NCBI GenBank assembly: GCA_033762195.1
Contig: JANRLV010000150.1
Location: 1 to 64,000 of the forward strand
Source of the DNA: SpSt-398 sp033762195
GTDB lineage: Bacteria; Bacteroidota; Bacteroidia; Chitinophagales; Chitinophagaceae
Length of the DNA: 64,000 bases
Direction of reading: 5' to 3'
Shown here: positions 43,103 through 51,579 of the stretch, in pieces
How positions within the stretch are numbered: the first letter of the stretch is position 1
How the letters are laid out: every line of letters begins with the position of its first letter
The notes under the pieces: model-generated
What the model was told of the DNA's origin: nothing
The model's database searches: none
The model's input: only the letters and a program-made list of their open reading frames with translations
Made by a program: the position numbers and the translations under genes

Positions 43103-45451
43103 TCAGGGTAGTATGCGGAGTTTCGCATAATTCAGCATGATCTTCTTCTCTCCGTTATGTTCAAATTTCACGGTGGCGATGGGATTATGGGCCGCGCCTT
43201 CCATTTTGATCACTTCTCCAAAACCAAACTTGGCATGTTCCACCTTCTGACCTGGCTGGAGGTTGGAGGTATCACTGGGTTCAAAATCCTTACTGGGAAT
43301 ATGTTCCACTGTTTTATGAACAGGGGGGTTTATGATTTGTGAAACGACAGAGCCGGTTTTCTTTGCCGGCGGGCCATACTTCTTTTCTGCTTCCTGTGCA
43401 TTGTTTCCTCCAAAACCCCGGTTCATCCGTTCAAAGGCCGAACCCATGCGGTTGTCACTGAATCCGCTGTTGCGGCTGCCGCCTCCGGCAAAGCTGCGGT
43501 CGAGGTATTGATCGGGGATCTCATCAATAAAGCGGCTGGGTTCATTTTGTACGAGGCTGCCAAAACGATAACGTGCGTTGGCGTAGGTGATCCAAAGATT
43601 TTTCTTAGCCCGGGTAATCACTACATAGAACAAACGTCTTTCTTCTTCGAGCTCTTCGCGGGTATTGATGGAAAGGGCATTGGGGAATAACATTTCTTCC
43701 AACCCGCCCGCAAATACACAGGAGAATTCAAGACCCTTGGCGGCATGGATCGTCATTAGTTTGACTGTATCCGCATCGGCATCCTTTTGGTCGGAGTCGG
43801 TCAGCAGGGTGATCTGTTGCAGATAAGCTCCGAGACTTTTATCTACCACTTCTCCATCTTCATTGTCCGGGCTTTCCACCCATTCTTTGATGGAGTTCAG
43901 TAATTCCTGGATATTCTCATAGCGTTGCACCCCTTCGGTGCTTTTATCATTGAAAAGTTCCTTAACGATATTGGTTTGTTTACCGATATGAAAGGCTACT
44001 TCGTAGGCGTTTTGTTTTTCCAGCATGCTCCGGAAGCTCCGGATCATGGTTACAAATTCTTCGATGGACTGAAGCGAGGCCCCTTTGAATCCATAGCTCG
44101 ATGCTTTTTCCAATACCTCCCACATGGAGATATTGTTTTCATTCGCCATGAGCACGGCCTTATCGATCGAGGTCTTGCCAATGCCACGCGCGGGATAGTT
44201 GATGATTCTTTTCAGTGCCTCTTCATCACGGCCATTGACAACGATCCGGAGGTAGCCGACAAGGTCCTTGATCTCCTTGCGTTGATAAAAACTGATGCCT
44301 CCATAAATGGTATAAGGAATACCCATACGACGCAAGGCTTCTTCAAAGGCCCGGCTTTGCGCGTTGGTACGGTATAATATGGCAAAATCCTTATTCGCAA
44401 AGTGATTGCGGAGTTTTTGTTCCTGAATGGTATCCGCTACGTACTTCCCTTCTTCGTTGTCGGTCATGGTACGTACAAGACGGATCTTTTCCCCATCGGC
44501 ATTTTCGGTGAACAAAACTTTTTCGATCTGGCCTTTATTGTTCTTGATTACTTCATTGGCTACGTGAAGGATACTTTTGGTGCTGCGGTAGTTTTGTTCC
44601 AGTTTGATGACTTTGACTTCATCATAGTCCTTCTGGAATTGCAGGATATTTTCGATCGTGGCCCCGCGAAAACTGTAAATGCTTTGGGCATCGTCGCCTA
44701 CCACACAGACATTTTCGTGCATGGCGCCCAGTAGTTTGATGATCTCGTACTGGGCGGGGTTGGTATCCTGGTACTCATCGATCAGGATGTATTTGAATTT
44801 GTGCTGGTATTTGCTCAGGCTGTCGGGGAAGACCTTGAGTAGTTCATAGAATTTAAGCAGGAGGTCATCAAAATCCATGGCGCCGTTCTTGAAACAACGT
44901 TTTACATAGGCGTCGAATATCTGGGCAATGGCCGGACGGTTGGCACGTATATCTTCCTGCTGGATATAATAATCGTTCGCGTATTCGGCGGGTCCAACCA
45001 GGGCGTTTTTAGCGGAGGAGATGCGGTTATAAACCGTGGAGGGTTTATAATGTTTATCATCCAGGTTCATTTCATTGATGACCGTTTTCACCACGCTTTT
45101 TGCATCATCGGTATCATAGATGGTAAACTGGTTGGGGTATCCCAGTTTATGCGCTTCAGCACGCAGGATGCGGGCAAATACACTGTGGAAGGTGCCGATA
45201 TAGAGGTTGCGGGCTTCGTTATTCCCGAGGATCCGTTCCACCCTTTCCTTCATTTCTTTGGCGGCCTTATTGGTAAAAGTAAGGGCGAGAATATTAAATG
45301 AGTCGACTCCGTTCGCCATCAGGTGGGCGATGCGGGTGGTGAGTACTTTTGTTTTTCCGGAACCGGCCCCGGCTACGATCATCAGGGGTCCGTTGATATG
45401 GGTAACGGCTTCACGTTGTCTTTCGTTCAAGTCCTTCAGGTAATCTTGCAT
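43103..45451 (-). CDS. pcrA: ATP-dependent DNA helicase PcrA/UvrD
   Basis: A 782-residue SF1A helicase. The Walker A motif GAGSGKTKVL is at about residue 27, DEYQDTNPAQ is the Walker B/motif II, and TIHAAKGLEF the later helicase motif. The C-terminal domain (EHAKFGFGEVIKMEG) is the normal Tudor-like tail of PcrA. It unwinds DNA in repair and removes RecA from filaments. Its start lies 41 bp inside the upstream gene, so the two are co-transcribed. Confidence 0.95.
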   Translation of the reverse strand: MQDYLKDLNERQREAVTHINGPLMIVAGAGSGKTKVLTTRIAHLMANGVDSFNILALTFTNKAAKEMKERVERILGNNEARNLYIGTFHSVFARILRAEAHKLGYPNQFTIYDTDDAKSVVKTVINEMNLDDKHYKPSTVYNRISSAKNALVGPAEYANDYYIQQEDIRANRPAIAQIFDAYVKRCFKNGAMDFDDLLLKFYELLKVFPDSLSKYQHKFKYILIDEYQDTNPAQYEIIKLLGAMHENVCVVGDDAQSIYSFRGATIENILQFQKDYDEVKVIKLEQNYRSTKSILHVANEVIKNNKGQIEKVLFTENADGEKIRLVRTMTDNEEGKYVADTIQEQKLRNHFANKDFAILYRTNAQSRAFEEALRRMGIPYTIYGGISFYQRKEIKDLVGYLRIVVNGRDEEALKRIINYPARGIGKTSIDKAVLMANENNISMWEVLEKASSYGFKGASLQSIEEFVTMIRSFRSMLEKQNAYEVAFHIGKQTNIVKELFNDKSTEGVQRYENIQELLNSIKEWVESPDNEDGEVVDKSLGAYLQQITLLTDSDQKDADADTVKLMTIHAAKGLEFSCVFAGGLEEMLFPNALSINTREELEEERRLFYVVITRAKKNLWITYANARYRFGSLVQNEPSRFIDEIPDQYLDRSFAGGGSRNSGFSDNRMGSAFERMNRGFGGNNAQEAEKKYGPPAKKTGSVVSQIINPPVHKTVEHIPSKDFEPSDTSNLQPGQKVEHAKFGFGEVIKMEGAAHNPIATVKFEHNGEKKIMLNYAKLRILP

Positions 45452-46301
45452 GGGTGCAATTTACTGACTTCCCGACCTCCGAACTCAAATAACGGCCTGT
45501 GAAAAAGATGAAATGTTTGGGAAAAAGGAGTGGTTGGCTCCAGATGGTCAGGACAAAGGTGTGAAGCAGGCGTTTACCGAGCACTCTGAAGTAGGACAGG
45601 TTGATGGGGAGGCTGATGGTTCCTCTTTTTTTATCTTTTCGATGGTCGCTGAGATCATCGGCGATATTTAGCATACACTCCAGCCGGGAGAGGTAGGTCT
45701 GAAGCGGGAGATAGCGTGGGCTGGCCGGATCGATAAGGTTTTCTTTAGTCAACAGTAAAAGGAGAAACTGGATAGCAGCCTTACCTTCCTCATGCAGACA
45801 GTTCAGGATGTCCTGAGGTGTCTGGGCCTTAGATTTATCGATACCTGACCGGATGACGGCGAGGGAGAATGCGAGAAGCGGTTCGAGCAGGTTATTTTTC
45901 CGGCAATACGAATAAAACCGGAAAAGCATGGAAGCGGCAGAAGGTGGATAGAGGGCTGTTCCGATTTTGATGCAGAGGGCGGAGAGATGCCAGGTAAAAG
46001 CTTCTTCCTGGTCATTCTCCGGAAGTTGATGAAAGAAGACCGGAAATTCCGACAGGAGTTTTTCTTTTTGGTCCAGGTCGAGGGCATCCAGGTGTGAATC
46101 AATGCAACAGGCGATATGCCCCAGGGTGGAAAACAGGGAATGGGTAGCTGGTTGATGGACAGTTGGGAAGAAATCCCCGATCATGGTTTGGGCAAAGGAG
46201 AGACAAAGTTCATAGCGCCTGTGTTTACTGGTATCGACCAGGATGTCGGCGGAGGTCGTACTATCGACCGAAGTACCAGTATATAGACTTACAGACGGCA
46301 T
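45411..46301 (-). CDS. Putative class I isoprenoid synthase-like protein
   Basis: A 296-residue all-helical soluble protein. Residues about 83-96 (ACCIDSHLDALDLD) contain an Asp-rich DxxxD; later IADDLSDHRKDKKRGTISLP is like the second Asp-rich motif and RGxxLP of squalene/phytoene-type synthases. Both are degenerate, so the assignment as class I isoprenoid synthase fold is an inference and could be wrong. Its tail overlaps the pcrA start by 41 bp. Confidence 0.45.
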   Translation of the reverse strand: MPSVSLYTGTSVDSTTSADILVDTSKHRRYELCLSFAQTMIGDFFPTVHQPATHSLFSTLGHIACCIDSHLDALDLDQKEKLLSEFPVFFHQLPENDQEEAFTWHLSALCIKIGTALYPPSAASMLFRFYSYCRKNNLLEPLLAFSLAVIRSGIDKSKAQTPQDILNCLHEEGKAAIQFLLLLLTKENLIDPASPRYLPLQTYLSRLECMLNIADDLSDHRKDKKRGTISLPINLSYFRVLGKRLLHTFVLTIWSQPLLFPKHFIFFTGRYLSSEVGKSVNCTHARLPEGLERKTT

Positions 46302-46625
46302 GGAATCAAATATAGTTTATTCGTTTTAGGAGGAAGGTAATTGGATGTTAAAGGTGTAACGAATGCCAAGTTAAATATGTTACGGCGACCGGAGGATACC
46401 CGTACCAGGGTATTTCCGGAAAACACCCCAAAAAAATCGTGTAAACAGTATTTGTTATTTTCTTCTTTTTATTCATCTTAGCACCCTGTTAAAATCACGA
46501 TATCCATTGTATCCACGAATAAGGGTTGCCGATCTCCTTCCTTCCCTTTATAAGCCCCACTTAAGATCATTTTGAATTCGGAAACCCGAGAGGGGAAAGC
46601 CATTTTTAACCTGTAAACTTTATCC
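46302..46625. other. Divergent intergenic region upstream of the sensory genes
   Basis: This 324-bp gap separates the divergent gene at 45411-46301 from the sensory genes. No coding frame is supported. It holds one hairpin, ATACCC-GTACCA-GGGTAT near 46396. Nothing else of note was seen; promoters for both sides should lie here, but no full consensus was found. Confidence 0.5.
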
Positions 46626-47294
46626 ATGACTTCTGCATTGTCCAATCAATTTGGATTATCCATTGGTTTTGCTGCCTTTTTGGCCCTGCTTCGTGTCCGA
46701 AGTACAGAGTCTTCATTTTATCCTTTTTATTTTTTTTGCTGGGTGGGATTTATTCATGAGTTGAGTGATTGGTTATTGTTGTCCGTGGGTTATTTCACAT
46801 CCTGGAATGACAATGTGTATGCTTTGGTGACGGTGGTATTGGTGATCTGGCAGTTTTGGGAATGGGGTTTATGGCGGGAGCGGGATTGGTTGTACCTGGT
46901 ATTACTATCGGTGACTGGGTTATTTTGGTTAGTGGAAACCTGTATCCGACTGGATGGAACGGCGGTAAACTCCTGGTTTTGTTTATTTAGTTCACTGGGG
47001 GTGGTTTTGATGAGTATATGGTGGATCGGGGTTGTTTTTTACCGGGAGGATGAGTATTTGTACAAGAATCCTGTTTTTTTGATCTGTTTTGGGTTCATGG
47101 TCTATTATTCCGTTTTCATATTGGCGGAATCGGCCTGGATACCGGGGATGAATGACAGGGAGGATTATCGGCAAATGGTGTATAAGGTAATGGCCTGGGT
47201 TAAACTGGTTACGGCCATGCTATTTGCTTTGTCAGTTAGGTGGGTACCATTATGTAAAGATCACATATTGAAATTATGTTCAGGACGTCATTGA
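46626..47294 (+). CDS. Multi-span membrane protein, likely sensor input for the kinase
   Basis: A 222-residue protein with about seven hydrophobic helices and many Trp residues. No signature of a known transporter is seen. Its last 19 nt overlap the histidine kinase gene, and the kinase has only one short membrane helix, so this protein is probably its input. Function is inferred from position. Confidence 0.65.
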   Translation: MTSALSNQFGLSIGFAAFLALLRVRSTESSFYPFYFFCWVGFIHELSDWLLLSVGYFTSWNDNVYALVTVVLVIWQFWEWGLWRERDWLYLVLLSVTGLFWLVETCIRLDGTAVNSWFCLFSSLGVVLMSIWWIGVVFYREDEYLYKNPVFLICFGFMVYYSVFILAESAWIPGMNDREDYRQMVYKVMAWVKLVTAMLFALSVRWVPLCKDHILKLCSGRH

Positions 47295-48058
47295 TTTTCG
47301 GATTTATTCTGGTGTATATGTTATTTGTTCTTTTGCGAGCCCACCGGAAATACCGGAGGGAGCAGGCGGAGCGAATTCGGCAGGAGGTGAATTCATTGGA
47401 TAGTGCGATAGAGGAGCTGGCCCGTGATATTCATGATGAGGTTTCATCTTCTCTGGCGTTGATCACGATTGAATTTGGTCAAATAGAGCGGCAGGGGGTT
47501 CCCTCGCGTGAGAGTATGGAGTCGATTCGCCGAAACCTGATGGAAGCGAGTATGATAACGGCAAGGGCAACGCGTCAATTGGCTGGGAAGGATATCCAGA
47601 TGGAAGGTTTGCAAAAAATGTTGACAGATTATATTGATCGTTGCCGGGAAACCCGGGCCATTCAAATCGACTTTCAATGTGATCTGGTGGATGAACCGGA
47701 CGGGCAATCATCTTTACAGATCTACCGCATTTTGCTTGAATTGATTCAAAATGTGATCCGGCATGCACAAGCCACCCGGATAAGTATAAAAATGTGTACA
47801 GAAGGCAAGAACCTCTGTCTGCTGTTTCGGGACAATGGAGTAGGCATACCAAAAAAGGCGGGAGAGTCAGGACAGGGAGGCATGGGGAGGGCCAATATCC
47901 GAAAGCGGGTGCGCTTCCTCAAGGGAAAAATGATAGACTGGAGTCTCCCGGGAAAGGGGACAGAATATTTTATTGAATTACCAATTAATATACCTTATGA
48001 CCAGACCAATCAAACTGCTGATAGCCGACGACCACTCTCTGTTCAGAGACGCGGTTAA
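47276..48058 (+). CDS. Sensor histidine kinase, NarL/LiaS-type
   Basis: A 260-residue kinase with a single N-terminal membrane helix (about residues 4-22). The phospho-acceptor is in DIHDEVSSSLALI (about residues 52-64), of HisKA_3-like type. The ATPase domain shows ELIQNVIRHAQAT (N box), DNGVGIP (G1) and GMGRANIRKR (G2). No sensor domain is present, which fits the preceding membrane protein supplying input. The response regulator gene overlaps its 3' end by 62 bp. Confidence 0.9.
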   Translation: MFRTSLIFGFILVYMLFVLLRAHRKYRREQAERIRQEVNSLDSAIEELARDIHDEVSSSLALITIEFGQIERQGVPSRESMESIRRNLMEASMITARATRQLAGKDIQMEGLQKMLTDYIDRCRETRAIQIDFQCDLVDEPDGQSSLQIYRILLELIQNVIRHAQATRISIKMCTEGKNLCLLFRDNGVGIPKKAGESGQGGMGRANIRKRVRFLKGKMIDWSLPGKGTEYFIELPINIPYDQTNQTADSRRPLSVQRRG

Positions 48059-48653
48059 GACGCTACTCAAAGAACAAAAGAGGATCGAAGTGTGTGCTGA
48101 AGCCTGTGATGGAAATGAGTTGATCAAGCTCGCGGCTAAGCATAATCCGGATGTCATCATCACTGATGTACAAATGCCCGGTATGAATGGAATAGAAGCT
48201 TCGCGGATCATCAAGAATAAGTATCCGCTGATCCGCATCATTGCGTTGACCATGCACAGTGATGACTACCTGATTGTGGACATGCTCGATGCCGGCGCCT
48301 CGGGCTATGTTATAAAAGCAACAACCACCCAGGAGTTGATGAATTCGATCATGACGGTGTATGAAGGGGGTAACTATTTTTGTCACTATACCTCTATTCA
48401 GTTGACCAACATGATCGCCCGGAGTAAATCACAAGTCATGGGTGGGTTGAGCAAAGCCAATTTTTCAAACAATGAGAAGGAGATCATTCGGTTGATCTGT
48501 GATCAAAGGGCCAGTAAGGAGATCGCCAGTATTACCGGACTGGCCCATCGAACGGTGGAGAAATACCGGGACCGGATCATGGAAAAGACCGGTTCCCGGA
48601 ATATGGCAGGTATCGTTCTGTTTGCCATCCGGCATGGCATATACAAACCTTGA
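47997..48653 (+). CDS. LuxR/NarL-family response regulator
   Basis: A 218-residue protein starting at ATG 47997 (MTRPIKLLIADD). The receiver domain has DDHSLFR, the phospho-Asp in VIITDVQMPG, Thr in ALTMHSD and Lys in YVIKATT. A LuxR-type HTH follows (FSNNEKEIIRLI, ASKEIASITGLAHRTVEKYRDRIMEK). It is the cognate partner of the kinase whose gene it overlaps. The regulon is unknown. Confidence 0.93.
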   Translation: MTRPIKLLIADDHSLFRDAVKTLLKEQKRIEVCAEACDGNELIKLAAKHNPDVIITDVQMPGMNGIEASRIIKNKYPLIRIIALTMHSDDYLIVDMLDAGASGYVIKATTTQELMNSIMTVYEGGNYFCHYTSIQLTNMIARSKSQVMGGLSKANFSNNEKEIIRLICDQRASKEIASITGLAHRTVEKYRDRIMEKTGSRNMAGIVLFAIRHGIYKP

Positions 48654-48664
48654 CCAGCCCACCC

Positions 48665-48958
48665 TTACCCCTTCTTTAACTTTACAACCAGTCGCCCGCG
48701 CTCATTGGCAAGGGCGATTATGGTTTTATAGGGGGCGGAGCCAATCTGTACACTATCAAAGGGCCGAACCCCCGCCAATTCAAAATATCCATCCGCATTG
48801 GTTTGCGTTTGCATGCCCGTGCGAAAATGATAAACCACCATACCCTTTATCGGATCATGGTCCTCATTAAACGCTTTTCCCTTTAACCGATAGGGAAAGA
48901 GCAAACTTCCCCCAATGCCTACGAGAATAGGCAAAAAGATGATTCCTTTCATTTTCAT
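48665..48958 (-). CDS. Small exported CarboxypepD_reg-like protein
   Basis: A 97-residue protein with a membrane/signal segment (about 5-20) and a single carboxypeptidase regulatory-like beta-sandwich (KGKAFNEDHDPIKG, ADGYFELAGV). Such single domains are common near TonB-dependent systems, but none is here. Convergent with the response regulator gene. The function is unknown. Confidence 0.6.
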   Translation of the reverse strand: MKMKGIIFLPILVGIGGSLLFPYRLKGKAFNEDHDPIKGMVVYHFRTGMQTQTNADGYFELAGVRPFDSVQIGSAPYKTIIALANERGRLVVKLKKG

Positions 48959-49087
48959 GATTCAGGTTTTAATGTAAAATGGATTATGAGCCTTTACCTA
49001 AGTCCGAATTTGATTGCTCATGAAATAAGTGGAGTCAACAGGTGGTATTAAAAACGGATACTATACGGTACAAAAATATACACTTTA

Positions 49088-49519
49088 ATGTATATAATGT
49101 ATAATCAAAGTCTACTTTTTTATACACAATACTTGATTTCTTTAACCCCGGTGAAAAGTAAACGGACACATATACACCGGGGCCAAGCCCTGGCTGCCGC
49201 CGTGGAAATAACGGGACTGGGAAAGGAAGAAGTAGCTTCTAAAGCGGGGTATTCACGTTCGGCCTATTACAAACATATTGAGAACCCTCAGTTGGAGTAT
49301 CATATTCTTATTGCCTATGGCCGCGCGATCGGTCATGATTTTACAGAAGAATTTCCCGACATGCCCCGGTATTCGCTCGAGGAACCGGAAGAGAAATACG
49401 CCCCACCTCAAAACCTGGCTGAGGCCATTCGCTTGTCTGAACTATGGAAGGATAAATACCTGGAATTGCTGGAAAAATATAACCGGTTGATTGAAGAGCG
49501 CCTGTCGAAAAAAGGATAG
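49088..49519 (+). CDS. Helix-turn-helix protein with C-terminal coiled coil
   Basis: A 143-residue protein. Residues about 25-85 form a HTH of XRE-like pattern (GLGKEEVASKAGYSRSAYYKHI), then DFTEEFPDMPRYS, and a C-terminal helix (LAEAIRLSELWKDKYLELLEKYNRL) that may be a dimerising coiled coil. The ATG at 49088 sits in an AT-rich direct repeat (AATGTATATAATGTATA). A GTG at 49154 (VKSKRTHIH) or a later start is possible, as the first 20 residues look unlike the family. Confidence 0.7.
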   Translation: MYIMYNQSLLFYTQYLISLTPVKSKRTHIHRGQALAAAVEITGLGKEEVASKAGYSRSAYYKHIENPQLEYHILIAYGRAIGHDFTEEFPDMPRYSLEEPEEKYAPPQNLAEAIRLSELWKDKYLELLEKYNRLIEERLSKKG

Positions 49520-49537
49520 GGATGGACCATTCATCCA

Positions 49538-50296
49538 TCACTCTTCCTTTCTCAACTCACCCGCTTTCTTCCGAATCTGGTAATCCTCAAACGCCTTTTT
49601 AATGTATAATTGAAAATCGTACTCCGGTGTGACGAGGGCAAAATCATAGTCGGGCTTGTAGAGCAGGATAAAGGTATCGAGTTCACCACCCTTTAAACCG
49701 GTGAGCCGTACGATCAGGCCTTTGTTGAAACGGCTGTTGACAAAAGCATCGCGTTCATCTTCCAATAACCTCCGTTGGGTAGCCAGCATGCTCTTGTTCT
49801 TTCTGAATTGAAACATCCGGATGATCTCATTGATATCAAATCCAACCCCGGAGCTGCTCACCGATGGGCGAAGCTTGGCCTTTTCATATTCAAATATCTT
49901 GGCATAGTCCAGCCTGTTCTGGATCGAGTCCATTTTATAATTACGTGGCTTTAGCCGGATCTCCTTTAAAACGGGAATCGTGATCTGAAGGGAAATATCA
50001 AACTGGGTCTCATTTTGAATCGCTGAAACCGCGTATTTCTGGGTGGGTTTACCCAGGTAGGAGAACCACACGCTGTCATTCTCATTCACCAGGATTTCAT
50101 ATTTACCCTGTGCATTGGTGACCGCCCCGCGGCCGGCACTGCTCAATACGGTTACTGACTCCAATGGGAAAAACCGCGTGCTGTCATATACCACTCCTTT
50201 TAAATAGAATTGTTGGGCAGAAACGGGCAAAGTGCCCAGTATTTGCAAAATAATAAGCAGGATTAGGTATGAAAAAGGTCTTCTCAAGAAAGGCAA
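49538..50296 (-). CDS. Exported CarboxypepD_reg-like domain protein
   Basis: A 252-residue protein with a signal peptide (ends PVSAQ), then a carboxypeptidase regulatory-like domain (LKGVVYDSTRFFPLESVTV, NAQGKYEILV) and a helical tail (YAKIFEYEKAKLRPSVSSSG, FQFRKNKSM). This layout is widespread in Bacteroidota envelope proteins. The start is TTG, either at 50296 or at 50287; no ATG fits before the signal core. Confidence 0.72.
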   Translation of the reverse strand: MPFLRRPFSYLILLIILQILGTLPVSAQQFYLKGVVYDSTRFFPLESVTVLSSAGRGAVTNAQGKYEILVNENDSVWFSYLGKPTQKYAVSAIQNETQFDISLQITIPVLKEIRLKPRNYKMDSIQNRLDYAKIFEYEKAKLRPSVSSSGVGFDINEIIRMFQFRKNKSMLATQRRLLEDERDAFVNSRFNKGLIVRLTGLKGGELDTFILLYKPDYDFALVTPEYDFQLYIKKAFEDYQIRKKAGELRKEE

Positions 50297-50340
50297 GTAA
50301 CAAAAGAATTTGCAAATGCTATTGTAAAAATAGTCCGTTT

Positions 50341-50390
50341 AATCTGCGTCATCCTGATATTGATTACACGGATTGCACGGATGTAAGGAG
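50341..50390. repeat. ACACGGATTGCACGGATG words at the purN end
   Basis: GATTACACGGATTGCACGGATG-type words run from the intergenic gap into the last six codons of purN (TSVQSV). This is a short GGATT-word stretch related to those at the ends of dnaN and pcrA. Confidence 0.45.
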
Positions 50391-50924
50391 TTTAACGGCT
50401 GCGGGGAAATGCCGGTGCTCCAATACCTGTACTTTTTTGGCCAGGGATTCTGGAGTGTCACCAGGTTCAATGGCACAAATGGCCTGAAGGATCACCTGGC
50501 CATGATCATATAGTTCATCCACATAATGAATGGAAATGCCGCTTTCTTTTTCTCCCGCTGCGATCACAGCCTCATGTACAAAATGGCCATACATGCCCTT
50601 GCCCCCATATTTGGGTAACAAGGCCGGATGTATATTAATGATCTGACGGGGGAAGGCCTTGATAAGGGTAACCGGGACTTTCCATAAAAAACCGGCCAGA
50701 ACGATCAACCCGATACCCATTTTGTTTAACTCGGGTACATATCCATCACCACGCAGAAATCGCTCTTTGTCCAGCACCAGTGTGGGAATGCCGTTTCTTT
50801 CCGCAATGGCCAAAACCCCGGCATCTGGTTTATTTGAAATGATGAGGGCCACCCCCGGCACCTGTTCGATGATCTTTTGGGCGTTTGATCCTGTGCCTGA
50901 GGCAAATATGGCGATCTTGGTCAT
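50364..50924 (-). CDS. purN: Phosphoribosylglycinamide formyltransferase
   Basis: A 186-residue folate-dependent GAR transformylase: FASGTGSNAQKI, IISNKPDAGVL, INIHPALLPKYGG (catalytic Asn and His) and HYVDELYDHGQ (Asp). It makes formyl-GAR in purine synthesis. It lies downstream of the DUF6787 gene on the same strand, separated by 63 bp that hold the left arm of a palindromic element. Its C-terminus is built from GGATT-type words. Confidence 0.94.
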   Translation of the reverse strand: MTKIAIFASGTGSNAQKIIEQVPGVALIISNKPDAGVLAIAERNGIPTLVLDKERFLRGDGYVPELNKMGIGLIVLAGFLWKVPVTLIKAFPRQIINIHPALLPKYGGKGMYGHFVHEAVIAAGEKESGISIHYVDELYDHGQVILQAICAIEPGDTPESLAKKVQVLEHRHFPAAVKLLTSVQSV

Positions 50925-50945
50925 GGTGCAAACCTATGAATTTGT

Positions 50946-51060
50946 TTGGAAGTCGGAGGTCGGGGGACGGGGGTCCGGAGTTGGACACTAATTTTTGTTT
51001 TCCGACTCCCGACTCCCGACTTCCGACCCCGGACTCTGGACCCCCCTACTTCCAACTCCC
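50946..51060. repeat. Palindromic GGGAGTC/CGGAAG element supplying a DUF6787 C-terminus
   Basis: GGGGGTCCGGAGT (50969-50981) pairs with ACTCTGGACCCCC (51033-51045) with one mismatch; the arms are runs of GGGAGTC, CGGAAG and GTCCGGGG words. The arm from 51001 to 51060 is read as the last residues of the DUF6787 protein; the loop carries its stop, and the other arm lies in the gap before purN. Bases 51011-51045 match 32564-32598 at 31 of 35. Confidence 0.78.
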
Positions 51061-51326
51061 ATCTTCTTCCCGATCTTCCGGATATATTTAATAAAAAATG
51101 AATATTGGCCAAAGGGGATGCTGACCAGGATCACAGCAATTGGCCAAAGAAGGGTAACTAACAGGATATATAATACAGCCCAGATCCAGTCGGAGATATC
51201 GGGCAACAGGTTCATGATCTTCTTGCCGACAAAACCCGTCAGGCTCCCGCCAAGGGCAAAAGTGCAAAGGATAAGTACGAGTTGACCCGCACCAACACCC
51301 CATTTCTTCTTTAGGTTTTCAAACAT
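50988..51326 (-). CDS. DUF6787 family membrane protein with element-derived C-terminus
   Basis: A 112-residue protein starting at ATG 51326 (MFENLKKKWG). Two or three membrane helices (about 15-40 and 45-75) and the ends FALGGSLTGF and SIPFGQYSFFIKYIRKIGK fit DUF6787 of Bacteroidota, of unknown function. Residues 90-112 (GVGSRGVQSPGSEVGS-type) are encoded by the palindromic element at 50946-51060 and resemble the insert of the NadR-like kinase. The native family likely ends near residue 89. Confidence 0.78.
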   Translation of the reverse strand: MFENLKKKWGVGAGQLVLILCTFALGGSLTGFVGKKIMNLLPDISDWIWAVLYILLVTLLWPIAVILVSIPFGQYSFFIKYIRKIGKKMGVGSRGVQSPGSEVGSRESENKN

Positions 51327-51499
51327 GTAATCTGAAATGAGCGGCAAAACTCGGGTAAAAAACCCATCTTTTCACACTATTCATGCTAACGGTAGCTGAG
51401 TTGACGAATTTCTGACAATCATTAAAAGATGTGATTGTCTAAAACCTCAAAATCCGCTGAAACGCAGTCTGGTACTCACTCAAAAAAAAATTAAACCTG

Positions 51500-51532
51500 T
51501 TGGTGTTTTGTTAATTTCCTGACTTATTTTTG
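51500..51532 (+). promoter_or_regulatory. Putative promoter of the act operon
   Basis: TATTTTTG (51525-51532) fully matches TAnnTTTG; a TTG is at 51500-51502, 22 bp upstream, slightly longer than the usual 19-21. The leader to the actA ATG at 51580 would be about 40 nt. Confidence 0.5.
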
Positions 51533-51579
51533 CAGCCAACTCAGGAATTTTATCCACATTTTACAGATTAATTGCTTCT

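Noticed and set aside
46396..46414. ATACCC/GGGTAT hairpin as terminator
   Set aside because: It is located upstream of both divergent genes and lacks a T-run, so termination is unlikely.
46302..46625. tRNA or small RNA gene in the longest internal gap
   Set aside because: No cloverleaf or CCA end was found; only one short hairpin is visible.
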